Positions 9,142 to 17,802 of a stretch of 64,000 nt of DNA are shown in pieces. The translations under genes and the position numbers were made by a program. Below the pieces are notes generated by a model that saw only the letters and a list, made by a program, of their open reading frames with translations, searched no databases and was not told the origin of the DNA. Position 1 is the stretch's first letter; each line of letters begins with the position of its first letter. The stretch comes from Myxococcota bacterium (GTDB taxonomy: Bacteria > Myxococcota_A > Bradymonadia > UBA7976 > UBA1532), in assembly GCA_023150895.1 (NCBI GenBank), contig JAKLJY010000037.1, positions 1-64,000 on the forward strand. The letters run 5' to 3'.

Positions 9142-10391
9142 CGGGGTGGGTCCCGGCGGCGTCCGGCGGCGGCGTCGGTCGCACGCGCAATGGTCTCGTC
9201 GAGCCGCCCCATCTTCGACGCCCAGCTGTAGCGGTCGACCACCAGCGCCCGGGCGGCCGCGCCCATCGCCCCCGCGCGCGCGGGAGCTTGCAGCAGCTCG
9301 ACGCAGGCGGACGCGAAGGCCGTCGGCTCGCCGGCGAGCAGGAGATCCCGGCCGGGGGTGCAGTCGATGCCCTCGAGGGCCTGCGGACTGACCACGACGG
9401 GCCGAGCGCAGGCCATGGCCTCGAGCACCTTGTTCTGAAGCCCGCGGGCGATGCGGAGCGGCGCAACGCAAACGGTCGCGTGCGTCACATACGGCCGGAC
9501 GTCGGGTACGCGCCCGGTCACGGTGATGCCCGGTCGTTCTGCCAGGGCCCGCACCTCGGGCACGGGGTTGGCGCCCACCACGCAGAACTGTACGTCCGGC
9601 ACGGCCGCCCGCACGCGGGGCAGCACGTCGTCCGCGAAGTGCAGCACCGCGTCGACGTTTGGCCAGTAGTCCATGTGTCCGGTGAAGACCAGCGTCGGGG
9701 CGACCCCGTGCGGGCTCGGCGCGGCGGCCGCGAACGCAGGGTCGAAATACTCCGCGTCCACCCCGTTCTCCACGGCGGTCAGTTTGGGCGCGAGCTCGGG
9801 GGCGAGGCGCGCGAACAACTCGACCTCGGCGGGTGTCACGAACAGCCCGGCGTCACTCAGGGCCCCGAGCCGGCGGTCGTACCGCAACAGCGTCGCCTGC
9901 TCGCGGGCGTAGACGGCCTTCATCGGCAGGCGGGCCTTTTCGGCGTAGGCGCGCCACTTCTCCGAGTCCACGTCCACGAAGTCCGTGACGATGACCGGGG
10001 GCCGCAGCCGCGCGGGCAGATCGAGCAGGTATTGCCCCATCGAAGACGAGCCCACCAGCGCGACCTCGGGGCGGACCGTCGCACAGACGTGTTCGACCCA
10101 GGCCCGCAGCTTGCGGCTGCCGAAGTAGGTCACCGACAGGGGCGCGCGTTGCAGCACCCCGCGGGTGCACAGGGCCCGTGCCAGCCGCGGATCGAGCCCG
10201 ACGGCCCGCAGGTCGCGGACGTGCCCGCGCACCGTCGGGACGTGGTCCCAGTCGGCCGGGTCGTCGATGAAGCACCCCAGGTGCACGTCCCAGCGGGTCG
10301 CCAGGTGCCGCAGGAAGTGGAAGTACCGGATCTTCTCGCCCTTGTTGGGCGGGAACGGCAGGCGCTGGCAGAGGAAAAGCAGGGGCGACAT
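9129..10391 (-). CDS. TIGR03087-type glycosyltransferase (GT4 fold)
   Basis: This 420-residue glycosyltransferase begins LLFLCQRLPFPPNKGEKIRY, the hallmark N-terminus of the TIGR03087 sugar transferases that accompany exosortase/EpsH-type exopolysaccharide loci. The C-terminal half has the GT-B donor-binding pattern, including a VTGRVPDVRPY...VAPLRIARGLQNKVLEAMA motif (positions roughly 9400-9520) with the acidic E of KVLEAMA contacting the nucleotide sugar. It probably acts at the inner leaflet of the cytoplasmic membrane in polysaccharide assembly. I use the ATG at 10391; a longer start at 10442 would overlap the promoter region of the divergent gene. No exosortase gene is present in the window. 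Confidence 0.85.
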   Translation of the reverse strand: MSPLLFLCQRLPFPPNKGEKIRYFHFLRHLATRWDVHLGCFIDDPADWDHVPTVRGHVRDLRAVGLDPRLARALCTRGVLQRAPLSVTYFGSRKLRAWVEHVCATVRPEVALVGSSSMGQYLLDLPARLRPPVIVTDFVDVDSEKWRAYAEKARLPMKAVYAREQATLLRYDRRLGALSDAGLFVTPAEVELFARLAPELAPKLTAVENGVDAEYFDPAFAAAAPSPHGVAPTLVFTGHMDYWPNVDAVLHFADDVLPRVRAAVPDVQFCVVGANPVPEVRALAERPGITVTGRVPDVRPYVTHATVCVAPLRIARGLQNKVLEAMACARPVVVSPQALEGIDCTPGRDLLLAGEPTAFASACVELLQAPARAGAMGAAARALVVDRYSWASKMGRLDETIARATDAAAGRRRDPPRQGV

Positions 10392-10436
10392 CGGGCTGCG
10401 AGCGTACCACCTGGCCAGCGCAGTGGCCAGAATCCG

Positions 10437-10452
10437 TGGCACGGGGCTTGCT
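10437..10452 (+). promoter_or_regulatory. sigma-54 type (-24/-12) promoter
   Basis: TGGCAC, five bases, then TTGCT gives the conserved GG and GC dinucleotides exactly ten bases apart, an essentially consensus sigma-54 promoter. Transcription would begin near 10463, about 30 bases before the ATG of the lipoprotein at 10493, which is preceded by a TGGAG ribosome binding site. Confidence 0.65.
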
Positions 10453-10492
10453 GCCAGGGCGGGCGAACCCGATGTGACCCCCTGGAGTTTCC

Positions 10493-11965
10493 ATGGCCAA
10501 AGAGAACCGCTTGTTCGCCCTGCCGGCCCTGCTCGCCCTGACCCTCTCCGGTTTCGTGACCGCCTGCGACGACGGCACGAACACCGGCGGCGGCGTCTCT
10601 TCGCCCGTCGATGACGAGACGCCCAGCGAGGAGCAGGACCTCATCCCCGAGACGCCGGACGGCAAGAGCGATACCGGGTATCTGAGCACGCTCGCCGTCG
10701 AGCTCGAGGGCACCTTCGAGTCCGAGCTGCGCGTCGACGTCACGACCCTCGACGAGGCCGGCCGCCTCGCCCGCCGCGACGAGATCCTCGCGGGCGGTTA
10801 CGCCGTGCAGTCGATGCTCGACACCCAGATCAAGTTCGCCAAGAACCAGATCAACGCGTCGGCGCTGCACATGAACCTGAGCAGCAGCACGGCGCACGTC
10901 GTCAGCGCCGAGATCGAGCCCGAGGGCTTCGTCCGCGTCGTCTACCAGAGCACGGTCGAGAGCATCGTCTCCACCGAGGAGCTCGAGAAGGCCGGCACCA
11001 GCGTTCAGAAGGTCCTCGCCGAGAACTACGCCGCCGTGCTGCCCGACAAGCCCGAACTCATGGCCGAAAAGGTCGGGATGGCCTGCCTCAACGCCGAGGC
11101 GACCTCCGCCGAGGTCTACAACTACTTCTACTACTTCGACCCGAACAAAGAGGGCTGCGAGGCGGCCATGGACGCCGCCGGCATCAAGCGCGTCGGCGCC
11201 CGCCTCGTGCTGCGCGACCTCGCCGGCAACAAGACGGTCTATCCCGAGTACGATCAGCTCGTCGCCGACCAGAAGATCGACGTCGTCGTCTTCTTCGGCG
11301 CGGCCGATCACGACTGGGAGCCCGGCAAGTGGGACTGGGGCACCTACGGTCGCGACATGCTCGTGCGCGACATGCAGAGCCGTGGCTTCCGCAAGATCAC
11401 CGTGCCCCAGGGCGCCGGCTACCAGAAGAAGGTCCGCGGCATCACCGAGACCATCACGGTCATCGGACCCGAGGTGCTCAAGGATCTCAAGAACGACCCC
11501 AACGGTGTCTTCAAGAGCCTGGTCAGCCAGAACGAGATCGTGATCTACAACGGTCACTCGTTCTACGGCAGCCTCAACGTCCTGAACGACGCCAGCATCT
11601 ACCCCGGCAAGTACCAGATCTTCCTGATGAGCTCCTGCTGGAGCTATGAGTACTACACGAAGCAGATTTTCCAGCACAATCAGACCGCCGAAGACCCCCA
11701 GGGGTGGCTCAAGGCCGACGTGGTCAACGACACGCAGATGGGCTGGTTCCACAACATGCCCCACGTCGCCCGCATCCTGCTGACGAACATCCTGCGCGGC
11801 GCCGAGACCGGCGGTCGTGAGGGCAACCGGTACTACACCTGGGACCGCATCATCGGTCAGATCAACGACTTCGTCGTGAAGGCCCAGAAGGACCGCAACA
11901 CCGACAGCCACGAGATCTTCGGGGTCAGCGGCGTGCGCACCAACGTGTTCGAGCCGTCGAACTGA
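10493..11965 (+). CDS. lipoprotein with a clan CD (caspase/gingipain-like) His-Cys pattern
   Basis: I do not recognise a named family for this 490-residue protein. It has a lipoprotein signal (FVTAC, Cys at 25) followed by an acidic linker ending in PDGKSDTGY, a linker style common in myxobacterial lipoproteins. In the C-terminal half two hydrophobic strands end in candidate catalytic residues: EIVIYNGHSFYG (His355) and YQIFLMSSCWSY (Cys382). A strand-Gly-His followed by a strand-Cys is the arrangement of clan CD cysteine peptidases (caspases, legumain, gingipains), although the 27-residue spacing is short. A strand IDVVVFFGAADHDW precedes them. It would act outside the inner membrane. Expression is likely from the sigma-54 site at 10437. 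The enzymatic assignment is inference only. Confidence 0.6.
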   Translation: MAKENRLFALPALLALTLSGFVTACDDGTNTGGGVSSPVDDETPSEEQDLIPETPDGKSDTGYLSTLAVELEGTFESELRVDVTTLDEAGRLARRDEILAGGYAVQSMLDTQIKFAKNQINASALHMNLSSSTAHVVSAEIEPEGFVRVVYQSTVESIVSTEELEKAGTSVQKVLAENYAAVLPDKPELMAEKVGMACLNAEATSAEVYNYFYYFDPNKEGCEAAMDAAGIKRVGARLVLRDLAGNKTVYPEYDQLVADQKIDVVVFFGAADHDWEPGKWDWGTYGRDMLVRDMQSRGFRKITVPQGAGYQKKVRGITETITVIGPEVLKDLKNDPNGVFKSLVSQNEIVIYNGHSFYGSLNVLNDASIYPGKYQIFLMSSCWSYEYYTKQIFQHNQTAEDPQGWLKADVVNDTQMGWFHNMPHVARILLTNILRGAETGGREGNRYYTWDRIIGQINDFVVKAQKDRNTDSHEIFGVSGVRTNVFEPSN

Positions 11966-11996
11966 CGTCGTCGCCGCCGGGCCGAGACGCCCGGCC

Positions 11997-12995
11997 TCAG
12001 GGTCCGTCCGGCAGGACGACCCGCCCGCGCACCCGCCCCGTCGCCCGGGCGCCCGACCAGATCAGGCAGTCTTCCAGCTCGGCCCCCGCGGCCACCGTGG
12101 CGCCTCGATCGACCACCGTGCCCGGTCCGAGACGAGCGCCGGCCTCCACGACGGCCCCGGCCAGCACGGCGCAGGGGCCTTCGAGCCGGACGCCGGCCTC
12201 GAGGACGGCCGAGGGATCGACGCGGACCCCGAGCGCGTCCGCGGCGGGCAGGCGAGCGGCCGCCGCCCGGGCGCCGTTCAGCACCGCCCGCTGCGCATCG
12301 AGCAATCGCGCTTCGTTGCCCACGTCGAGCCACAGAGCGTCGTCGGGCACGAAGAACCCGGTGATCCGGTCGCCGGCGGACAGGCGGTCCCGGTAGGCCG
12401 TCCGCAGCACGTCGCATTCGCCGGCCGCGGGCAGGGCGTCGACGAGCGCCGGCGAGACGATCTGGACCCCCGTGTAAATCCCGAACCGCAGGTCGTCGCG
12501 ATCGGGTTCGCGGCCGTTCACTTCGGCGATGCGCTGAATCTGGTCGGTCGAGTCGATGGCCACCCGTCCGAACGGCTCGTCCGGCCGGGGTCGGCGCAAG
12601 ACGAGCGTCGCGACGGCGCCGCTGGCTCGATGGTGCGCCAGGGCGGCGTGGAGGTCGAAGTCGAAGAGCGCATCGCCGTTGATGCAGACCAGCGTCACGC
12701 GGGGGAGTCGCGCCGCGATGCCCCGCAGGCCGCCCCCCGTGCCGGCCAGCGTCGTCTCGAAGACGTACTGCAGGTGCTCCGACCGGTGGCCGAGCGCTGC
12801 GGGGATGCGCTCGGCGAGATGAAACAGGTTGATGCCGATCGCGTCGATGCCGAGGGCCGTGAGGGCCTCGATGCCGTACTCGAGCAGGGGCCGCCCCACG
12901 ACGGGCACCAGCGGTTTCGGGCAGAGGTCGGTCACGGGCCGCAGCCGGGTTCCGAGGCCTGCGGCGAGGATGGCACCGGCGAGTTCGTCGCGCAT
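11997..12995 (-). CDS. sugar-phosphate nucleotidyltransferase (mannose-1-phosphate guanylyltransferase-like)
   Basis: This 332-residue enzyme starts with AGAILAAGLGTRLRPVTD, the G-x-G-T-R-x(4)-T nucleotide-binding signature of sugar-1-phosphate nucleotidyltransferases, followed by the KPLVPVVGRPLLEYGI segment with the catalytic Lys. The INGDALFDFD motif (about residues 105-115) holds the metal-binding Asp. The last 90 residues (AVVEAGARLGPGTVVDRGAT) form a left-handed beta-helix of hexapeptide repeats. It would make an NDP-sugar for cell-surface polysaccharides. Upstream in-frame ATGs exist as far as 13160, but the chosen start at 12995 puts the signature at the usual distance from the N-terminus. 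Confidence 0.87.
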   Translation of the reverse strand: MRDELAGAILAAGLGTRLRPVTDLCPKPLVPVVGRPLLEYGIEALTALGIDAIGINLFHLAERIPAALGHRSEHLQYVFETTLAGTGGGLRGIAARLPRVTLVCINGDALFDFDLHAALAHHRASGAVATLVLRRPRPDEPFGRVAIDSTDQIQRIAEVNGREPDRDDLRFGIYTGVQIVSPALVDALPAAGECDVLRTAYRDRLSAGDRITGFFVPDDALWLDVGNEARLLDAQRAVLNGARAAAARLPAADALGVRVDPSAVLEAGVRLEGPCAVLAGAVVEAGARLGPGTVVDRGATVAAGAELEDCLIWSGARATGRVRGRVVLPDGP

Positions 12996-13088
12996 GGCGG
13001 GAGCGTACCAGCACGCGGGGGGCGGAGAACGGGCGATTTCGTGCACAAACGCCCCGGACCGTGACACGGCTGTCGCGGCCATCCCGCT

Positions 13089-13102
13089 CCCCCGATTGGG
13101 GG
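13089..13102. other. GC hairpin in divergent intergenic region
   Basis: Five C, the loop GATT and then five of a run of eight G form a perfect short stem in the 190-base gap between the divergent nucleotidyltransferase and repeat-lipoprotein genes. No T-tract follows it. It may be a regulatory element or simply a GC-rich coincidence. Confidence 0.3.
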
Positions 13103-13186
13103 GGGCAACCTGAAACTCCAGCGAGTTCGGGTATTTATGGACGAAGTCGCGGGACGGCACGGCGGATGCTTACGATGTCCGTGACC

Positions 13187-15208
13187 ATGCGTGCCCGCCC
13201 CCTCGACCGCTTCCGCCGCCGCGCCGCGTATTTCCCGGCTCCGGCGCTCTGCGCGGTCTGGCTGGCGGCCTGTGGCGAGCCCGCCCCGGCGCACCGGGTC
13301 ACCGAGGCGGACGCCGGTCCGGGCGATGCCGGCGAGGTCGGGGACAGCAGCCTCTTCATTCGCGCCACCCGATCGGAGGGCATGGAGGGCGCCTGGCGCG
13401 CCTTGGTCTCGACGGATGGCCGCCCGGTCGCCGATCTCGCGCTCGGGGCGTGCGACGACGGCGCCGACGCATCGACCGCGCGCTGCGCGTCGCTCGAAGG
13501 CCTCGCACCCGGTCTGCATGCCGTGACGGTGTTTCTGGATCGCGACGGCAACGGGGCGCTCGACGGGTGCCCGTTTCCGCCCCAGCTCGGTGACACCCGC
13601 CATCCCGACACCTTCGAGAACCTCGTCGGACAGACGCAGGTGCTCGTCATCATCGGCGAGGAGAGCACGGCCGAGGTGCCCGTCGACCGCCGCATCTGCG
13701 GGCCGGGGGAGGCCGAAACGGGCCTCGCCGGGCGGCTCGTGGGGCCGGACGAGACGCTCGGGACCCGCCCGCTGTTCCTGCGTCTCGAGCCGTCCTCGGC
13801 CTGCGGCGACGCCAAGCCCGGTGCCGAGCCGCCGGTCACCATCGCGCTCGAGGGCGCCGTCGTGGACGGTGCGCTCGACTTCTCGATCGGTGAGCTGCTG
13901 CCCGGTTGTTTCGACCTGACGTTCTTCATCGACGCCGACGGCGACGGCGAGCCGACGCCCTGTGACGCCTGGCCCGCCGGCGGTGATCGCGCCGTGGCAC
14001 GGCGCGCGGGCGTCGCCATCGTCGCGGGCGAACGCCGCGCCCTGGAGGCGGACGTGCCGCTCGCCCCGTCGGCCGAGTGCCCCAAACTGCTCACCGGGTT
14101 GAGCGGCCGGATCGCCCTCGCCCCCGCGCTCGTCGAGAGCGTGACGGCGGGGCTTCTCCCGGCGGCGGCGCTCGAGGCCGAGCCCCGCATTCACCTCACC
14201 GCCCTCGGGACGGGCAAGGTGCTCGACTGGCCCCTCGCGCTCTCGCGCATTCCGGTCGACGTGCCTGCGCCGTTCGTCATCGCCGCGCTCGAACCCGGCA
14301 ACTACGATGTCGCGGTGTATCTCGACGGCGATCGCGACGGCACCTTCGGGCCGTGTGGTGGTCTGGCGGGCGGGGTGGACGCCATCCTGGAGCAGCGCCG
14401 GTCCGTGCAGGTCGCGGACGAGGTGCTGACCGATCTCGGTGAACTCCGCCTGACCCGCAGCCCGGAGTGCACCACCCTGGACGTCGAGGTCCGGCTGCGC
14501 CCGCAGATCCCCGTCGAGCCCGGTCCGGTGGGCAGCGGTCGGCCCGTGCGACTCGAGCTTCTGCCCCTCGACGCCGAGGGCGAACGGCGCAGCGTGCTCG
14601 TCTTCGAGAACCACGGCACCCTCGACGACCGCCCGTCGAACGAGATGGGCGAGATTCGCCTCGCCGCCCAGATTCGCCCCGGCGCCTACGACGCGCGCCT
14701 CTTCGTCGACACGGACCGCAACGGCGTGTACGGCGATTGCCGGCAGGACCCGTTCTTCGACCGCATCTCCGGGCCGATCATGCGCGTCGACGTCGCGCCC
14801 GGTGCGCCCCTCGACCTCGGCGACGCCGCGCTGACGGTGAGCGACTGCCCCGTCCCCGAGGTCAGCATCACCCCGGAGTTCCGCCTCGCAGAGGGTATCG
14901 CGGCGCCCCCCGGCCTGCAGCTTCGTTTCGAAATTTCCGAAGCAGGAGGGTGGATGGAGGCTTATCCGAGGCGCATGGACGTCCCGGCGAGCGCTCTACC
15001 CGCTGCACATCCGAAGATCGCGCTCGCGCCCGGCACGTTCACGCTCCGCGCCTGGCTCGAGCGGTCGGTGGCGCCCATCTTTGACCCCTGCGAAGCCCCC
15101 ACGCCGGATCCGTTCACGGGCGTGGCGACGTTCACGCTCGACGCCCGGACGCTGACCGCCCGGCCGGAGGTCGTGCTCGACCGGGCGTGTCTTGCCGAAA
15201 GCCGGTGA
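13187..15208 (+). CDS. lipoprotein with five tandem modules bearing Ca-binding-like loops
   Basis: The 673-residue product has an Arg-rich n-region, a hydrophobic core and the lipobox WLAAC near residue 29, so it is probably a lipoprotein of the periplasm or outer membrane. The rest is built of five modules of roughly 125 residues. Each ends in a hydrophobic strand followed by an acidic loop and a Cys: FLDRDGNGALDGC (about 115), FIDADGDGEPTPC (245), YLDGDRDGTFGPC (376), FVDTDRNGVYGDC (504) and a degenerate copy WLERSVAPIFDPC (621). The D-x-D-x-D/N-G loops look like calcium-binding loops. I recognise no enzyme. Earlier in-frame ATGs at 13166 and 13175 would only lengthen the n-region. Confidence 0.7.
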   Translation: MRARPLDRFRRRAAYFPAPALCAVWLAACGEPAPAHRVTEADAGPGDAGEVGDSSLFIRATRSEGMEGAWRALVSTDGRPVADLALGACDDGADASTARCASLEGLAPGLHAVTVFLDRDGNGALDGCPFPPQLGDTRHPDTFENLVGQTQVLVIIGEESTAEVPVDRRICGPGEAETGLAGRLVGPDETLGTRPLFLRLEPSSACGDAKPGAEPPVTIALEGAVVDGALDFSIGELLPGCFDLTFFIDADGDGEPTPCDAWPAGGDRAVARRAGVAIVAGERRALEADVPLAPSAECPKLLTGLSGRIALAPALVESVTAGLLPAAALEAEPRIHLTALGTGKVLDWPLALSRIPVDVPAPFVIAALEPGNYDVAVYLDGDRDGTFGPCGGLAGGVDAILEQRRSVQVADEVLTDLGELRLTRSPECTTLDVEVRLRPQIPVEPGPVGSGRPVRLELLPLDAEGERRSVLVFENHGTLDDRPSNEMGEIRLAAQIRPGAYDARLFVDTDRNGVYGDCRQDPFFDRISGPIMRVDVAPGAPLDLGDAALTVSDCPVPEVSITPEFRLAEGIAAPPGLQLRFEISEAGGWMEAYPRRMDVPASALPAAHPKIALAPGTFTLRAWLERSVAPIFDPCEAPTPDPFTGVATFTLDARTLTARPEVVLDRACLAESR

Positions 15209-15224
15209 GTCCTGATTGACACCG

Positions 15225-15361
15225 GAGGGTTTTCTTGGACCCTCTGTCACGCCCGGACGGTCGCGACCGCCCGGTGACTCGCTCACCGGTCACCGACCCC
15301 CCGGCGACGGGTCCACTTCTGCGGCGAATCAGTAACGAGGTGGGGTTTGGGATACCCACCT
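15225..15361. other. cluster of three stem-loops between lipoprotein and sigma-factor genes
   Basis: Three perfect inverted repeats lie in the 269-base gap. GAGGGT/ACCCTC at 15225-15244 has an 8-base loop, CCGGTGA/TCACCGG at 15271-15289 has a 5-base loop, and AGGTGGG/CCCACCT at 15338-15361 has a 10-base loop. None has a following T-tract. They sit upstream of the promoter-like site at 15413, so they may stop transcription from the lipoprotein gene. The rest of the gap shows no open frame worth calling. Confidence 0.35.
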
Positions 15362-15412
15362 GCCCCCCAAGGGTCCCCCTACGGGCACAAGGCCCAGCGC
15401 AATTCGAGACGT

Positions 15413-15428
15413 TGGCATGCTCGATGCA
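15413..15428 (+). promoter_or_regulatory. sigma-54-like promoter before the fliA/whiG-type gene
   Basis: TGGCAT, five bases, then ATGCA keeps the -24 GG and -12 GC at the required ten-base separation, with two departures from the TGGCAC/TTGCA consensus. The start of transcription would fall near 15439, about 40 bases before the sigma-factor ATG. Confidence 0.45.
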
Positions 15429-15477
15429 AAGTCAGGAGACGTTCCGGCATCGGGCCGGCTTCGACCTGGGGGAGACC

Positions 15478-16245
15478 ATGCTGACCGCCACGACCTTCCA
15501 CGAAAACCACCTCGACGCCCAGCCCACGCCTGCCATTCTCGACCGGAACAAGGTCGTCGAGCAGTACGCGTACCTGATCAAAAAGGTCGCCTATAAGATG
15601 ATCGCCCGGCTCCCGGCGAACGTGGAGATGGACGACCTGATGAGCGCCGGCGTGATCGGGCTCATCGACGCCGCCGAGAAGTACGACCCCGAGAAGAGCT
15701 GCAACTTCAAGAGCTACGCCGAGATCCGCATCCGCGGCGCGATGGTCGACGAGCTGCGCTCCCTGGATTGGGTGCCCCGCAGTGTGCGCCAGAAGGGCGC
15801 GAGCATCGACGTCGTCGCCCGCGAGCTGCAGGGCAAGCTCGGCCGGCCGGCCACCGAACTCGAGGTCGCCACCGAGATGGGGCTCACCCTCGACGAGTTC
15901 CACGCGCTGACCGACAAGGCGCGCGCGGTCTCCGTCGTCTCCTTCGAGGACCTCGGGGTCGGCGGCGCGGACGACAAGCGCGACTTCCTCGACAGCGTCG
16001 GCGACCCGGAGGCGCTCGATCCCGCGCAGAACACCGAGGTCAACGACGAGCGCGACCAGATGATGCGCGCCATCCAGATGTTGCCCGAGCGTCAGCGCGT
16101 GGTGCTCTCCCTGTACTACTTCGAGGACATGAACCTGAAGGAGATCGGCTCCCTGCTCGGCGTGACCGAGTCGCGCATCAGCCAGATCCACTCCGCGGCG
16201 GTGCTGCAGCTGCGCCCCATCCTCGAGGAGCTCATGGCCGGCTGA
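15478..16245 (+). CDS. FliA/WhiG-family RNA polymerase sigma factor (sigma-28 type)
   Basis: This 255-residue sigma-70-family factor is of the FliA/WhiG group, which directs RNA polymerase to flagellar or developmental promoters. Region 2 reads DLMSAGVIGLIDAAEKYDP and continues to the group signature RSLDWVPRSVRQKG. Region 3 (RPATELEVATEMGLTLDEF) and region 4, with the helix-turn-helix LKEIGSLLGVTESRISQIHS, follow in order. The frame is open from 15235, but GGGGGAG six bases before the ATG at 15478 is an excellent ribosome binding site and gives the normal family length. No flagellar genes are nearby, so its regulon is unknown. The upstream -24/-12-like site suggests hierarchical control by sigma-54. 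Confidence 0.92.
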   Translation: MLTATTFHENHLDAQPTPAILDRNKVVEQYAYLIKKVAYKMIARLPANVEMDDLMSAGVIGLIDAAEKYDPEKSCNFKSYAEIRIRGAMVDELRSLDWVPRSVRQKGASIDVVARELQGKLGRPATELEVATEMGLTLDEFHALTDKARAVSVVSFEDLGVGGADDKRDFLDSVGDPEALDPAQNTEVNDERDQMMRAIQMLPERQRVVLSLYYFEDMNLKEIGSLLGVTESRISQIHSAAVLQLRPILEELMAG

Positions 16246-16296
16246 GGCCAAGCGCCTTTACTCCGCGACGAAGGTCGATATACTGCCCGACCGCTC

Positions 16297-17802
16297 ATGT
16301 CCGCGGTCGAACTCATCTTTCTCGGCGCCTACTTCGCCATCCTGGTCTGCCTGAGCTTCTACGGCTCGCACCGTTACCAGATGGCCTGGCTGTACTACCG
16401 CCACAAGGCCACCCCCCCCGTACCGCCGCCCGAGGCGGCAACGATGCCCTTGCCGCGCGTCACGATTCAGCTGCCGCTCTACAACGAGCGGTACGTCGTG
16501 CAGCGGCTCGTCGAGCACGTCTGCCGCATAGACTACCCCCGTGACCGCCTCGAGATTCAGGTCCTCGACGACTCGACGGACGACACGCAGGCGCTCGCCC
16601 GGCAGGTGGTCGACCGCTTCCACGCGCAGGGCTTCGACATCGTTCACCTGCACCGGTCGGACCGCACCGGCTTCAAGGCGGGGGCGCTCCAGGCGGGCAT
16701 GGCCGTCGCTCGCGGCGAGTTCATCGCGGTCTTCGACGCGGACTTCCTGCCGCCGGTCGACTTCCTGCGGCGGACGGTGCCGTTCTTCGCCGACACCGGC
16801 ATCGGCATGGTGCAGGCCCGCTGGGACCACATCAACCGCGACTACTCGCTCCTGACGCACGCCCAGAGCATCCTGCTCGACGGGCACTTCATGATCGAGC
16901 ACACGGCGCGCAACCGCTCCGGCCGCTTCTTCAACTTCAACGGCACGGCCGGCATCTGGCGGCGACGGGCCATCCTCGACGCCGGCGGCTGGGAGCACGA
17001 CACCCTCACGGAGGACCTCGACCTCTCCTATCGGGCCCAACTCGCCGGGTGGCGCTTCGTGTTCCTGAACGACCTGCTCTCGCCGGCCGAAATCCCGGTC
17101 GAGATGAACGCCTTCAAGACGCAGCAGCACCGGTGGGCGAAGGGCTCCATTCAGGTGGCGCTCAAGCTCCTGCCGCGCATCCTCCGCAGTGATCTGCCCT
17201 TTGCGGTGCGCTCCGAGGCGTTCATCCACCTCACGAGCAACATCGCCTACGTCATGATGGTCATCATGGCGCTGATGATGCCGCTGACGCTCCACGTCCG
17301 GGTCGATCACGGGTGGACGCAGACACTGCTGCTCGATTTGCCCTTCTTCCTGGGGGCGACGGTGTCGGTTTGTTATTTCTACATGCTCAGTCAGCGCGAG
17401 ACCGGGCAGACGTGGCAGTACCGCATGCGCTATCTACCGCTGGTGCTGGCGCTGGGCATCGGGTTGGCGCTGAACAACGCAAAAGCGACGCTCGAAGCCC
17501 TGCTGCGCCGTGAGTCCGAGTTCGTGCGCACGCCGAAGCTCGGCGTATCGAAACGCGGGCAGTCGTGGGCGAGCACCGGCTACCGGGCGGCGCGTACGCT
17601 CTTGCCTACGTTCGAGGTCGCGATGGGTCTGTACTACACCCACGCCATCGTCTACGCGCTGACCGAGCGGCTCTGGCTGGCGGTGCCGTTCTTGTGCCTC
17701 TTCCAGGTCGGGTTCCTCTACACCGGCCTGATGAGCCTCCTGCAGACGCCGTTTCTGGCCCGTCGGCGCGCCACCGAGACGACGGCGGAGGGCGCGGCCT
17801 GA
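16297..17802 (+). CDS. membrane glycosyltransferase family 2 (cellulose synthase-like)
   Basis: This 501-residue inner-membrane glycosyltransferase has an N-terminal helix (residues 3-22), a GT2 catalytic domain and about four C-terminal helices. The processive-type motifs are in order: LDDSTDDTQ (UDP-binding Asp), FDADFLPP (the D-x-D), TEDLDLSYR (acceptor-side TED) and QQHRWAKG (Q-x-x-R-W). It resembles cellulose synthase-like and glucomannan 4-beta-mannosyltransferase-like enzymes that polymerise a glycan while moving it across the membrane. The start lies 50 bases after the sigma-factor gene. Its stop overlaps the next gene, which also encodes a membrane glycosyltransferase, so the two probably act in one pathway. 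Confidence 0.88.
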   Translation: MSAVELIFLGAYFAILVCLSFYGSHRYQMAWLYYRHKATPPVPPPEAATMPLPRVTIQLPLYNERYVVQRLVEHVCRIDYPRDRLEIQVLDDSTDDTQALARQVVDRFHAQGFDIVHLHRSDRTGFKAGALQAGMAVARGEFIAVFDADFLPPVDFLRRTVPFFADTGIGMVQARWDHINRDYSLLTHAQSILLDGHFMIEHTARNRSGRFFNFNGTAGIWRRRAILDAGGWEHDTLTEDLDLSYRAQLAGWRFVFLNDLLSPAEIPVEMNAFKTQQHRWAKGSIQVALKLLPRILRSDLPFAVRSEAFIHLTSNIAYVMMVIMALMMPLTLHVRVDHGWTQTLLLDLPFFLGATVSVCYFYMLSQRETGQTWQYRMRYLPLVLALGIGLALNNAKATLEALLRRESEFVRTPKLGVSKRGQSWASTGYRAARTLLPTFEVAMGLYYTHAIVYALTERLWLAVPFLCLFQVGFLYTGLMSLLQTPFLARRRATETTAEGAA

